A stretch of 64,000 nt of DNA, taken from the NCBI GenBank assembly GCA_965368185.1, contig CBDULZ010000001.1:102035-166034 (forward strand), given 5' to 3'. Below are positions 1-8,535 of the stretch, piece after piece. Source of the DNA: Kriegella sp965368185 (lineage in GTDB: Bacteria; Bacteroidota; Bacteroidia; Flavobacteriales; Flavobacteriaceae). The notes below the pieces were generated by a model. It was not told the DNA's origin. It did no database searches and was given only the letters and a program-made list of their open reading frames with translations. How positions within the stretch are numbered: position 1 is the stretch's first letter; each line of letters starts with the position of its first letter. The position numbers and the translations under genes are program-made.

Positions 1-334
1 CAATGGCTGCATTACAAATTAGTGCATCGATTTGAGAAATTGTATCAAGAACTTTTTCTGATGCTTTTTTTACAGAAGCTTGTTCTGCCAAATCCATTTG
101 TATGGATGATACATCTACATGATTACCAAGTTCTTGCTTTAAAGAAGCAATGGTGGCGTCCGATTTTTTCGCGTTTCGGTTAAGCATCACGACTTTTGCT
201 CCCTTTGACAGCAATATTTTCGCCGCTTCAAATCCCGTTCCGCTTGTGGTACCTGTTATGACGTAAGTTTTGCCATTTAAATTTCCAATTCTATCAGGGG
301 TCCACCCTTTACTACCAAATTGATTTGTATTCAT
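1..334 (-). CDS. Short-chain dehydrogenase/reductase, N-terminal part
   Basis: Partial gene running off the left edge; the ATG is at 332-334. The visible 111 residues form the first half of an SDR Rossmann fold: strand VIT followed by GTTSGTGF (variant of TGxxxGxG, cofactor binding), an Arg/Asn-rich segment after beta-2 (MLNRNAKKSD) suggesting NADP preference, a conserved Asp before beta-4 (MDLAEQ) and the start of the NAA motif (CNAAI). The catalytic Tyr-x3-Lys lies outside the window, so substrate cannot be guessed. It follows the SDR gene at 360-1307 by 25 bp on the same strand, so the two are probably co-transcribed. Family assignment is secure; function unknown. Confidence 0.85.
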   Translation of the reverse strand, partial: MNTNQFGSKGWTPDRIGNLNGKTYVITGTTSGTGFEAAKILLSKGAKVVMLNRNAKKSDATIASLKQELGNHVDVSSIQMDLAEQASVKKASEKVLDTISQIDALICNAAI

Positions 335-359
335 TTTATGTTTTTTGTATTGTTTTTAA

Positions 360-1307
360 TTAAAGCCATTTTGCCAGCGCCTTTCTTGTTATTTTTTCAA
401 TATGTTTTCTTTTCGAAACTATTTGAGCTTCGTTGTGTGCAGATGTTATAGTATCTTCAGCTAAATATATCCCTGTTACGCCATTAAATTCTGAAGATAT
501 CGCTAGACGAAGCACTCTATCAGCACCAACTTCTGTAGGCGATGCCATATAAATCATCATACGAGCCAATAGTTTTTGCATGCCCGTCAAGTGTCTTAAT
601 AGACTTGATTTTATATTGCCAGGATGCAAATAGTTGATATTTATACCCTCATTTTTAAGTTGTTCTGCCATTTCTATGGAGACCATGCTTAATGCTAGTT
701 TAGATTCTGTATAAGGTTCTTTGGTGGCAAAATCTGGTGTGTTTTCAATAATATCTACATCTATGGTATCTATAAAGTTAATGTTCGTTACCAGATTTAC
801 AACACGTGCTTGTTTTGAATTTTTTAGTGGTTGTAGCAAAAGATTGGTCAGCAAATAAGGGGCAAAATAATTCACTGCCCAATGCAATTCAAAACCATCT
901 TTTGTGATGACTTTTTTAGGCATATTAACACCTGCGCAATTAACCAGAACATCTATTTTCTTATGCTCCTTCACTATACTATCGGCACAATCTGAAACAC
1001 TATCCATTAACGATAAATCGCACACTCTAAAGCTAGCTGAACCCTTACCACTTGTACTTTTTAACTCGTCGACAACTGCATTACCACGTTCTTTGTTTCG
1101 CCCAAGAATTATGATATGTGCTCCCATTTTGTAGAGCATGTCTACTGCAACGCGTCCCATTCCATCGGTACCACCAGTAAAGACAATGGTTTTATCAATT
1201 AAAATCCTATCCTTTTCAGGAACGGTATGTTTGGGATTTGGTTTTCTTCTTTGAGGAAGAAATAAGTTGAATAATATGCCTATTTTAGAATTTCCCATGA
1301 GGTTCAT
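360..1307 (-). CDS. SDR family NAD(P)-dependent oxidoreductase
   Basis: 315 aa, longer than a minimal SDR because of a roughly 38-residue N-terminal extension before the first beta strand. Cofactor motif TGGTDGMG at about 44-51, NCAG at 123-126 and catalytic YTESK at 199-203. The strand that normally supplies the catalytic Ser (VSS) reads NLVTN at about 171-175, so the Ser appears replaced by Thr/Asn, which may lower or change activity. ATG at 1305-1307; a second in-frame ATG three codons later is also possible. Probably the first gene of a two-SDR operon with the partial gene at the left edge. It may act on lipid-like or aromatic alcohols as in other extended SDRs, but substrate is not visible. 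Confidence 0.85.
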   Translation of the reverse strand: MNLMGNSKIGILFNLFLPQRRKPNPKHTVPEKDRILIDKTIVFTGGTDGMGRVAVDMLYKMGAHIIILGRNKERGNAVVDELKSTSGKGSASFRVCDLSLMDSVSDCADSIVKEHKKIDVLVNCAGVNMPKKVITKDGFELHWAVNYFAPYLLTNLLLQPLKNSKQARVVNLVTNINFIDTIDVDIIENTPDFATKEPYTESKLALSMVSIEMAEQLKNEGININYLHPGNIKSSLLRHLTGMQKLLARMMIYMASPTEVGADRVLRLAISSEFNGVTGIYLAEDTITSAHNEAQIVSKRKHIEKITRKALAKWL

Positions 1308-1662
1308 TAATTATGAGACAAAATTCTAAAATCCACTACTTTTAGATGTATACAATTTAAGGAATGGTGTATACTTTTTCAGGAATTGCTTAGGGGTTTG
1401 TTTGGGTGTGGCTGTTGTGGTTGCGCATGACACAATGGATTAGGCCTATGAGTAGTAGGTCCAAGGCGGAAACCTATGGCCTAAAGTAATCGTTTTTGAT
1501 AAAGAAACGAGATAGTCGGAAATTAAAGGATTTAGATTTCAATTGATTGCAGGACATTCACGTCAATGTCTATACTTTTTGGCTCAGGTTGTGAAGCAAT
1601 GTGACTTTTTATCTGCACTTGTAATTCCATTTATTGTCTTGTTTTGTAGTATCAATATGCCG
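1308..1662. other. Intergenic region without a convincing gene
   Basis: About 355 bp between the SDR and cupin genes, both on the minus strand. No reading frame with a recognisable protein was found on either strand. The part around 1380-1500 is richer in G+T and looks unlike the flanking coding DNA. It may contain the promoter of the SDR genes, but I could not pick out a clear -33/-7 pair. Confidence 0.4.
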
Positions 1663-2070
1663 CTATTTGTTTTCTTCAAACCATTTAACAATTGAGGGCA
1701 TATTTCTTTCAAAGCCACCGGGAATAAAAAAGTTGAGAACTCCAGATTTTTCATTTGTCCTATTTGCAAAGTCGTGAATTGTTTTTTTTGGTATTCTTAA
1801 AAAAGTTCCCTTTTTTACATCAATCCATTGGTCTCCAACGAGTATAGATGTTGTGCCTTCAATTCCGTAAAACACTTCGTCATTTTCTTCGTGTTCGTGA
1901 GTACCAGGTCCGTCAGAGTTTGGTTCAAGCCACCATTCCGAAATACTGTATTTATCTGCTGTTTCATTTTCGTCAGCCTTGAAGACTGCTGTCATTGTTC
2001 CACAATTATAAACTCGTCCTTGTCCTTCCGTTAAGATTAGAGCGTCCGTATGATTGTTTTTATGCTTCAT
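1663..2070 (-). CDS. Cupin-domain protein
   Basis: 135 aa, one complete cupin beta-barrel. Metal-binding motif 1 is G(X)THEHEENDEVFYGIEG (about residues 55-72) with His-x-His-x4-Glu, and motif 2 is around 90-103 (PKKTIHDFAN) with the conserved Pro and His. Small single-domain cupins bind a metal and act as dioxygenases, isomerases or ligand-binding proteins, so the reaction cannot be inferred. No signal peptide, so cytoplasmic. It stands alone between two stretches of non-coding sequence, which could indicate a cassette-like acquisition. ATG at 2068-2070. Confidence 0.8.
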   Translation of the reverse strand: MKHKNNHTDALILTEGQGRVYNCGTMTAVFKADENETADKYSISEWWLEPNSDGPGTHEHEENDEVFYGIEGTTSILVGDQWIDVKKGTFLRIPKKTIHDFANRTNEKSGVLNFFIPGGFERNMPSIVKWFEENK

Positions 2071-2504
2071 ATGTAGTTGACTTTTCCTTTCCGCCGTATT
2101 GGTCTTTTACAATTGGATATCCATACAGGTACGTATATTTCTTTTTTGTCAATACAGCTAATATAGTCGATTTTGATTCCTTTAAAAGCATCTGTGGCTG
2201 CAAGAGTATACACCCGGCATATTGCGCAAAAGATTACCTAAAAATACGAAGGTTAACTCTTAACCGGAACCGTACTTTCTCAGCAGCCGTTCTAATTATT
2301 TTTAATTCGCTGTTGGCAGCACCCAGTTTTTTAAAATTCGTTTTGGGTGATTTTCAAGAATCCGCTCTAGTACGACTAGCAGCTCCGCTAAAATTTCGAA
2401 CAGTTCCGCTTTACTCCCTTAATAAGGCAAGCCAATAAAAAAGAAGCACAAATCAATACCCATTAAGAGATAAGGGGTTTTTGTAAATTTAAAAATAAGG
2501 AGTT
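2071..2504. other. Intergenic region, possibly decayed coding remnant
   Basis: About 434 bp with no intact gene. On the minus strand protein-like fragments are repeatedly broken by stops (around 2160-2420). A perfect 6-3-6 palindrome GGTTAACTCTTAACC lies at 2251-2265. A plus-strand open frame overlapping the cupin gene has atypical composition and no recognisable domain, so I do not call it a gene. The region could be a decayed gene or the remnant of a mobile segment; this is inference. Confidence 0.35.
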
Positions 2505-2954
2505 TTAATTAACGGCGACAAGGTTGACCTCGAAAATCAGTACAGAACCACCGGGAATACCGGCCCTGCTCGAGCTACCATAACCTAAGGCAGATGGCAC
2601 CAAAAGAATACCGCTGCCCCCCTCTTTAAAATAAGTGATACCTTCCGTCCACCCTCCGATTACTTGTTGTAAGTTAAAGGAGATGCCATCGGCATCGCTT
2701 TGATCAAACACTGCCTTATCGGTAAAATATCCTTTGTAGGCCACGGTGACATTTGAATTTGCCGTAGGTTGAGCACCCGTTCCTTCTTCATTGACCACAT
2801 AATACAATCCTGAGGCACTTTTTTGTGCATTCAAATTATTGGCGGCTATGTATTCTTGAATTTCAAGTTCGTTTTTAACGACATAATCCGTTTCTTCCGA
2901 ATCGTTACAAGAAATAAAAAGGGAACAAACGAAAAAAACAAAGGCATACTTCAT
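2505..2954 (-). CDS. FKBP-type peptidyl-prolyl cis-trans isomerase lipoprotein
   Basis: About 149 aa. N-terminus MKYAFVFFVCSLFISC is a lipoprotein signal with a lipobox ending at Cys, so the protein is probably anchored in an envelope membrane. The rest is an FKBP domain: SGLYYVV, the VAYKGYF strand, FDQSD, VIGGWTEGI and the terminal GYGSSSRAGIPGGSVLIFEVNLV segment. It likely assists folding of exported proteins. The frame is open 147 bp further upstream, but those residues are not FKBP-like and overlap the promoter of the divergent gene; a -7 box at 2975-2982 supports starting at 2954, or at the ATG three codons earlier (2963). Confidence 0.88.
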   Translation of the reverse strand: MKYAFVFFVCSLFISCNDSEETDYVVKNELEIQEYIAANNLNAQKSASGLYYVVNEEGTGAQPTANSNVTVAYKGYFTDKAVFDQSDADGISFNLQQVIGGWTEGITYFKEGGSGILLVPSALGYGSSSRAGIPGGSVLIFEVNLVAVN

Positions 2955-2974
2955 AACGATCATTTTTAAAGGCG

Positions 2975-2982
2975 CAAATATA
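2975..2982 (-). promoter_or_regulatory. Putative -7 box of the FKBP gene
   Basis: On the minus strand this reads TATATTTG, an exact match to the Bacteroidota -7 consensus TAnnTTTG. A TTG trinucleotide lies about 17 bp upstream as a weak -33 element. Transcription would begin close to 2968, implying a very short leader and excluding the long upstream open frame from the protein. Confidence 0.5.
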
Positions 2983-3126
2983 ATAAAAAGTGGTTCACGC
3001 AACGAAACGAACACTTTATTAATCGTATCCGTTCTAAACATTAATCGAAAAGTCATCTTTTCTTTAGGAAATAAAGACTGTACCTTTATCGCCCAAGACA
3101 CATAGTAACCAGACAGAATTCAATTA

Positions 3127-4293
3127 ATGAATAAATCGAGATTAGGGTTTGTTACGATGGTATGCTGCATTTTGCTTCTATTCGCTGTGGGATGTAAGCA
3201 ACAGAACAAACAACCAATCCCCACAAAAAATAGCGCCAGCGATAATCCGATTAGCTATGCTAAAGGATTTTCTATAGCAAAGGAAACGTCGGGCATTACG
3301 ATCATCACCATATCATCACCATGGCCTGAGGCCGACGCTGAATTCAAATACGCCTTGATTCCAAGGGAAAAATTGGCAACCGTCACCTTGAACAAAGCGG
3401 CTTACGATGCCATTGTTACCATTCCTATCGAGCGGGTCGTTGCCACCTCTACCACACATATTCCGGCATTGGAAGCTTTGGGGGTCGAAAATCGGTTGGT
3501 CGGGTTTCCGAATACCGATTACATTTCCTCTAAAACCACGCGCGAGCGTATCGAGGCAGGAGAAATTAAGGAATTGGGCAACAACGAGGACATAAATACC
3601 GAAATGACCTTGGAACTACAGCCTGATTTGGTAGTTGGTTTCTCGATCAATAATCAAAATAAAGCCTATGAAACGCTGCGACGTTCCAACATTCCCGTCG
3701 TTTACAATGGGGATTGGACGGAGGAAACCCCTTTGGGCAAAGCGGAGTGGATTAAATTCTTTGCCCCTTTTTTCCAAATGGAACGAAAGGCGGATAGTAT
3801 TTTTAAAGACATAGCGGCTTCCTATACCGAAGCCCAAGAATTGGCTAAAAAAGCCAATTCGAATCCCAAAGTTTTAAGCGGGGCCCTATACAAAGATGTT
3901 TGGTATATGCCGGGCGGCAACAGCTGGGCCGCTCAATTTTTAAAGGATGCCAACAGCAATTATTTATGGTCGGCTACCGATGAAACGGGAAGTCTCTCCC
4001 TGAGTATCGAAAGTGTTTTGGAAATGGCACAAAATGCCGACTTTTGGGTCTCGCCGTCGCAGTTCACTTCGTACCAAACTATGAAAGAAGCCAATCGCCA
4101 CTACCTTCAATTCGACGCTTTTAAAAACAGGCGTATTTATACGTTCGCCAAAACCACGGGGGCTACCGGTGGCTTACTGTATTATGAACTCGCTCCCCAA
4201 CGCCCCGATTTGGTATTGAAAGACCTAATCCATATTTTACATCCCGAATTGTTGCCCAAACACGAACTTTTCTTTTTTAAGCCTTTGGACTAA
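3127..4293 (+). CDS. ABC transporter substrate-binding lipoprotein (iron-siderophore/cobalamin type)
   Basis: 388 aa. Lipoprotein signal MNKSRLGFVTMVCCILLLFAVGC with lipidated Cys23. The mature part is a two-lobe class III binding protein of the FecB/BtuF type: ERVVATSTTHIPALEALGVENRLVG in the first lobe, LQPDLVVG, a long linking helix, and the second lobe with VWYMPGGNSWAAQFLKDANSNY. It should pick up a chelated metal or corrinoid in the periplasm and hand it to the permease encoded next. The stop codon is directly followed by the permease start. Which ligand (haem, siderophore or B12) is not visible; I saw no cobalamin riboswitch or TonB receptor here. Confidence 0.85.
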   Translation: MNKSRLGFVTMVCCILLLFAVGCKQQNKQPIPTKNSASDNPISYAKGFSIAKETSGITIITISSPWPEADAEFKYALIPREKLATVTLNKAAYDAIVTIPIERVVATSTTHIPALEALGVENRLVGFPNTDYISSKTTRERIEAGEIKELGNNEDINTEMTLELQPDLVVGFSINNQNKAYETLRRSNIPVVYNGDWTEETPLGKAEWIKFFAPFFQMERKADSIFKDIAASYTEAQELAKKANSNPKVLSGALYKDVWYMPGGNSWAAQFLKDANSNYLWSATDETGSLSLSIESVLEMAQNADFWVSPSQFTSYQTMKEANRHYLQFDAFKNRRIYTFAKTTGATGGLLYYELAPQRPDLVLKDLIHILHPELLPKHELFFFKPLD

Positions 4294-5325
4294 TTGGGAA
4301 ACCCGAGCACATATCGTATAAATTTTATCCTTTTATTTTTAGCTTTGTTGCTGTGCCTGGCCGTAAATATTAGTTTCGGTTCTGCTAGCATCCCATTAAC
4401 CGATACTTTAACTTCTCTTTTTGGTGGAACCCTAGAAAATACGTCCTGGGACTATATTCTGTGGAATTATAGAATTCCGAAAGCCTGTACGGCGGTACTC
4501 GTTGGAAGCGGACTGGCTTTAAGTGGATTGTTGATGCAGACGCTATTCCGGAATCCCCTGGCCGGTCCATTTGTATTGGGAATCAGTTCCGGTGCCAGTT
4601 TAGGAGCCGCTTTGCTTATTATGGGAGCATCATTATTTTCAGGGCTATCCGTGTTCGGATTGGTAAACGACGTATCGTTGGCCATTGCAGCCAGCATCGG
4701 AAGCTTTTTGGTACTAGTGGCGGTCATGATTGTCGCTTCTCGCGTAAAAGACACCATGGCCCTATTGATAATCGGCCTCATGTTCGGAAGCATCACTGCG
4801 GCCATAGTAAGTGTGCTTTCATACTTTACCGATGCCGAGAAATTACAGCAATATATATATTGGTCGTTCGGTAGCGTGGGCAACCTATCTTGGTCGCAAT
4901 TATCCCTTTTACTGGGCATTATATTTCTAGGAATTGGATTAAGTTTCGTATCAATAAAACCGTTGAACGCACTATTATTGGGCGAAAATTACGCCCAGAG
5001 CTTAGGGGTAAACCTTAAAAAATCACGGTATACCATCATCATTGCGACAGGACTGCTTGCGGGCGGAATTACCGCCTTTGCCGGGCCTATTGCCTTTATC
5101 GGTTTGGCGGTACCGCATTTGACACGACAGATTTTCAATACCACAGATCACAGGGTCCTAGTTCCAGCTGTTTTAATTTATGGCGCCATTTTAATGCTGC
5201 TTTGTGACACCGTAGCACAACTGCCGGGATCAGCAAATGTTTTGCCCATTAATGCAATTACCAGTATTTTAGGAGCCCCGATAGTGATATGGTTGTTGGT
5301 GCGTAGGCGCAAAATGGTGTTTTAG
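4294..5325 (+). CDS. FecCD/BtuC-family ABC transporter permease
   Basis: 343 aa, about ten membrane segments, typical length for the family. Hallmarks are the early R-I-P-K (YRIPKACTAVLVGSGLALSG, about 64-83), NPLAGPFVLGISSGAS and GPIAFIGLAVPHLTR near residue 265-280, which is the cytoplasmic coupling-helix region. The start is a TTG placed immediately after the TAA of the binding-protein gene; no in-frame ATG exists before the conserved first helix, so TTG is the best start and translation is probably coupled. It forms the membrane channel of the importer. Confidence 0.9.
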   Translation: MGNPSTYRINFILLFLALLLCLAVNISFGSASIPLTDTLTSLFGGTLENTSWDYILWNYRIPKACTAVLVGSGLALSGLLMQTLFRNPLAGPFVLGISSGASLGAALLIMGASLFSGLSVFGLVNDVSLAIAASIGSFLVLVAVMIVASRVKDTMALLIIGLMFGSITAAIVSVLSYFTDAEKLQQYIYWSFGSVGNLSWSQLSLLLGIIFLGIGLSFVSIKPLNALLLGENYAQSLGVNLKKSRYTIIIATGLLAGGITAFAGPIAFIGLAVPHLTRQIFNTTDHRVLVPAVLIYGAILMLLCDTVAQLPGSANVLPINAITSILGAPIVIWLLVRRRKMVF

Positions 5326-5373
5326 TCAATGGTACCGTGATCAATACTATGTAAACTTGTAAAATTTAAACCC

Positions 5374-6168
5374 ATTAACGATAAATCTGAAAATAGCGTC
5401 TTAGTAGCCCGTCAGCTAACGGTCGGGTACCAATCTAAAAAGGAGCGGAACAGTGTTGCCTCGAACATTGATTTCGCTTTGGGTCAAGGAGAACTTATGG
5501 CCATCGTGGGTATTAATGGTGCGGGTAAATCAACCTTGTTACGGACACTTGGCAAAATACAGCCCAAATTATCGGGCCAAGTGCTTCTCAATGGTAAAAA
5601 TTTGGAAAGCTTACACCCCAAGTCCCTCGCTTCTGAAATCAGTATTGTATTGACAGAACCTCTTGCCTCTAAGAACATGACCGTAAAAGAGTTGGTGGCT
5701 TTGGGAAGGCAACCCTATACCAACTGGATAGGGGCCTTGACCGATGACGACAAATCGAAAATAAAAACTGCTATCTGGATGCTGGAGTTGGAAGCCCTAC
5801 AGCATAAAAAATGCTATGAATTGAGCGATGGTCAGTTACAACGGGCTATGATTGCCCGGGCACTCGCCCAAGATACTGCCATTATTTTGTTGGATGAACC
5901 CACTACCCATCTCGACCTGTATCATAAAGTCAAGATTCTAAAAGTATTGAAGTCCATTGCCCATGAAACAAAAAAAACCGTTGTTTTTACCAGCCATGAA
6001 ATTGAAATGGCCATTCAGATGTGCGATACCATGTTATTGCTCGATACAACGGCCCATGCTTTTGGGCAGCCTTGTGAACTAATTGAACAGGAGGCCTTTG
6101 AACATTTATTCCCGGCCGACACGGTTTCGTTTGATGCCAAGACCGGTTCTTTTCGAATAGAAAAGTAG
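5374..6168 (+). CDS. ABC transporter ATP-binding protein with non-standard start
   Basis: ATPase of the same importer. Walker A GINGAGKST, Q-loop region IVLTEPLASKNMT, signature LSDGQLQR, Walker B IILLDEPTTHLD and the switch His in TSHEIEM are all intact. The usual start candidate is TTG at 5479, but that would remove the first strand and A-loop tyrosine: the frame upstream reads VLVARQLTVGYQSKKE and then ASNIDFALGQGEL, clearly homologous to other ABC ATPases. No ATG, GTG or TTG occurs in that upstream frame after the stop at 5338-5340. ATT at 5374 is the most plausible initiator (265 aa); ATA at 5344 is another. A base error cannot be excluded. Confidence 0.8.
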   Translation: MNDKSENSVLVARQLTVGYQSKKERNSVASNIDFALGQGELMAIVGINGAGKSTLLRTLGKIQPKLSGQVLLNGKNLESLHPKSLASEISIVLTEPLASKNMTVKELVALGRQPYTNWIGALTDDDKSKIKTAIWMLELEALQHKKCYELSDGQLQRAMIARALAQDTAIILLDEPTTHLDLYHKVKILKVLKSIAHETKKTVVFTSHEIEMAIQMCDTMLLLDTTAHAFGQPCELIEQEAFEHLFPADTVSFDAKTGSFRIEK

Positions 6169-6189
6169 CCAAAGGGGCTATCCTTTTTT
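6166..6189 (+). terminator. Rho-independent terminator after the ABC importer operon
   Basis: Stem TAGCC / GGCTA (6166-6170 with 6176-6180), five-base loop, followed by TCC and six T. It overlaps the stop codon of the ATPase gene. The short stem makes it a moderate candidate. Confidence 0.5.
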
Positions 6190-6232
6190 AAAGTCAAACG
6201 CTTATCTTTACTCCAAACACTAGTGAACCTTA

Positions 6233-7576
6233 ATGAACGAATTTCTGATATATCTTTTAATTGGATTGGTTTGCCTTTTACTGGGCTATTTTCTAGGAAA
6301 TTATATCCAAAGCTTAAAAACCAAGTCAAGCCAGAGCGCACTCGAAGAACGTGAGCAGCAATTACACAACAATCTAACGATACTTGACGGAAGGTTGCGT
6401 GATGCCGAAGAACATAAATTGCACCTTCAGTCCGAAAAAGAACAATTGGGCAATCAGATTGTGCGCTATCAAGCCGATTTGGAGAACCTTCAATTAAAAA
6501 ACAGGGAACAAAAAGAGGAAGTAGAAAAACTACAGGAAAAATTCACCAAAGAATTTGAAAACCTAGCCAATAAAATTCTAGAGGAGAAAAGTTTAAAGTT
6601 TACGGCCCGTAACGAAAAAAATATCAAGGACATTCTTACTCCCTTAAACGAAAAAATTCAGCTCTTCGAAAAGAAGGTCGAAGAAAGTCAGAAAGAGAAT
6701 ATTAGCATTCATTCCGCATTGAAAGAACAGCTGCTAAACTTGCAGACACAAAACTTAAAAATCACCCAAGAAGCCGAAAATTTGACAAAGGCCCTAAAAG
6801 GTGACAGTAAAATGCAAGGGAACTGGGGCGAATTGGTATTGGAACGTGTTCTTGAAAAGTCAGGTCTTGAAAAAGACCGCGAGTATTCCGTACAACAGAG
6901 TTTCACACTTGAAGATGGTACTCGGGTGCTTCCTGACGTGATCATCAACCTTCCCGATGGCAAAAAAATGATTGTTGATTCTAAAGTTTCGTTGACCGAT
7001 TACGAGCGTTTCGTAAATGCAGAGGATGAGCTAAGGGATAAATTCCTGAAAGACCATATCAATTCCCTACGAAAACATGTAGACCAGCTGTCCGCCAAAA
7101 AGTATGAGGACCTATACGAAATGGAGAGTCCTGATTTTGTTTTGATGTTCGTACCTATCGAACCTGCATTTGCAATTGCCATAAACAACGACAGCACATT
7201 ATACAATAAGGCTTTTGAACGGAACATCATAATCGTTACCCCATCAACACTACTGGCTACCTTACGTACCATCGACAGTATGTGGAACAATGAAAAACAA
7301 CAGCGAAATGCGATTGAAATTGCCCGTCAAGCGGGTGCCTTATATGATAAATTTGAGGGTTTTGTATCCGATTTAACCAAAGTGGGCAAGAAGATGGACG
7401 AAGCAAAATCGGAATATAAGGGAGCCATGAACAAGTTGGTGGAAGGTCGAGGCAATATTGTAATAAGCATCGAAAAGTTAAAGAAAATGGGCGCAAAAGC
7501 AAAAAAATCCATTCCAGAGCCTGTTTTAAAACGGGCCAAGGAAGATGACTTTGAAGAACTAGAAGAAAATTCTTAG
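6233..7576 (+). CDS. rmuC: DNA recombination protein RmuC homologue
   Basis: 447 aa, usual length for RmuC. A single N-terminal membrane helix (about 4-24, with GYFLGNYI) is followed by a long charged coiled coil to about residue 190. The conserved RmuC nuclease-like core comes next: KMQGNWGELVLERVLEKSGL, LPDVIINLPDGKKMIVDSKVSL with its Asp/Asp-Ser-Lys pattern (PD-(D/E)xK-like), FVPIEPAFA and TPSTLLATLRTI. In E. coli RmuC limits inversions at short inverted repeats; the biochemical activity is not well defined. It stands alone after the importer terminator. Confidence 0.92.
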   Translation: MNEFLIYLLIGLVCLLLGYFLGNYIQSLKTKSSQSALEEREQQLHNNLTILDGRLRDAEEHKLHLQSEKEQLGNQIVRYQADLENLQLKNREQKEEVEKLQEKFTKEFENLANKILEEKSLKFTARNEKNIKDILTPLNEKIQLFEKKVEESQKENISIHSALKEQLLNLQTQNLKITQEAENLTKALKGDSKMQGNWGELVLERVLEKSGLEKDREYSVQQSFTLEDGTRVLPDVIINLPDGKKMIVDSKVSLTDYERFVNAEDELRDKFLKDHINSLRKHVDQLSAKKYEDLYEMESPDFVLMFVPIEPAFAIAINNDSTLYNKAFERNIIIVTPSTLLATLRTIDSMWNNEKQQRNAIEIARQAGALYDKFEGFVSDLTKVGKKMDEAKSEYKGAMNKLVEGRGNIVISIEKLKKMGAKAKKSIPEPVLKRAKEDDFEELEENS

Positions 7577-7620
7577 CAATTTTTAGAATCGATCAAAAGT
7601 GAAGTACTTATACTTATTAT

Positions 7621-7986
7621 ATGAAAAGAATATTGTTTGTCGTAATCGGAAGTCTGTTGGCCCTGTTGGCGCTTTACTACGCTTTTATCTATTTTGTACC
7701 CTATAGTGAGGGTGTCCGTTCGGGAGAATTGATCAAAGTAAGTCACAAGGGGGTAATTATCAAAACTTGGGAAGGAGAGATAAGTCAAGGCATCTCGGGC
7801 GCACAGATTTTCGCCTTTTCCGTATTGGACAAAGACCAAGATGTTATCGAAAAGCTTAAGGAATACCAAGGGGAATACGTAAAAGTCGATTATACTGAAC
7901 GTTTCGCTACATTCTTTTGGATGGGCGACACCAAATACTTTGTAACCGATGTAAAAAAAGAACGATCACCACACTTTAGAAATTAA
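7621..7986 (+). CDS. Small membrane-anchored protein of unknown function
   Basis: 121 aa. One N-terminal membrane helix (about 5-27, IVIGSLLALLALYYAFIYFVP) and a soluble domain outside or inside of about 90 residues with SGELIKVSHKGVIIKTWEGEI and FSVLDKDQDVIEKL. It looks like a compact beta-rich fold. No catalytic motif can be named. It lies between rmuC and a thioesterase gene on the same strand, 3 bp before the latter, so they are probably co-transcribed. It has no dehydrogenase motif despite sitting close to pentose-phosphate genes. Confidence 0.8.
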   Translation: MKRILFVVIGSLLALLALYYAFIYFVPYSEGVRSGELIKVSHKGVIIKTWEGEISQGISGAQIFAFSVLDKDQDVIEKLKEYQGEYVKVDYTERFATFFWMGDTKYFVTDVKKERSPHFRN

Positions 7987-7989
7987 TAC

Positions 7990-8535
7990 ATGGAAAACTT
8001 TAAAAGCGCACGTGAATCGAGAGTCTCGATTACAGAACTAATGCTTCCCTCCCACTCCAATTTTGGTGGTAAGGTACATGGGGGCCATATTTTAAACTTG
8101 ATGGATCAGATTGCCTTCGCCTGTGCATCCAAGCATTCACAACGCTATTGCGTGACGGCATCGGTTAACCGGGTCGATTTTTTACATCCTGTGGAGGTAG
8201 GTGAACTGCTAACGCTGAAAGCGTCAATCAACTACACGGGGCGAACCTCAATGGTCGTAGGAGTACGCGTAGAATCGGAAAATATCACAAAGGGCACCAA
8301 GCGACATTGCAATTCTTCTTATTTTACCATGGTCGCTAAAGACGAGCAAGGCAAAGGTATGACCATACCGGGATTATTGGTAGAGAACGAACAAGGTGTT
8401 AGGCGATTTGCACGAAGCAAACGGCGTAAGGAAGAAGCTTTTTCGAGGGATACCCAATTCGATTCTTCCAAATTTAAGATAGAAGAATACATGGAATTTT
8501 TAGAAGGGGAAAACATCAAACTCGGTCTGAAGTAA
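7990..8535 (+). CDS. Acyl-CoA thioesterase (hotdog fold)
   Basis: 181 aa. Single hotdog domain of the YciA/BACH type: FGGKVHGGHILNLMDQIAFACA (about 20-41) with the conserved Asp at the helix, VTASVNRVDFLHPVEVGELLTLKA, and NYTGRTSMVVGVRVESEN. Hydrolyses acyl-CoA to free acid and CoA in the cytoplasm. The last 20 bp overlap the end of the convergent pgl gene, so no terminator separates the two. Confidence 0.9.
   Translation: MENFKSARESRVSITELMLPSHSNFGGKVHGGHILNLMDQIAFACASKHSQRYCVTASVNRVDFLHPVEVGELLTLKASINYTGRTSMVVGVRVESENITKGTKRHCNSSYFTMVAKDEQGKGMTIPGLLVENEQGVRRFARSKRRKEEAFSRDTQFDSSKFKIEEYMEFLEGENIKLGLK

Noticed and set aside
1995..2438. Plus-strand open frame of 147 codons overlapping the cupin gene
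   Set aside because: Aromatic- and Cys-rich translation without any domain, partly antisense to a clear cupin gene.
2964..3101. N-terminal extension of the FKBP gene
   Set aside because: Residues are not FKBP-like, a -7 box lies within it, and a good lipoprotein signal starts at 2954.
3101..3127. Cobalamin riboswitch before the importer operon
   Set aside because: The gap between the divergent genes is too small and lacks the conserved B12-box pattern.
7621..7986. Possible phosphogluconate-dehydrogenase-related label for the small membrane protein
   Set aside because: No nucleotide-binding or substrate motif; only the neighbouring pathway genes suggested it.
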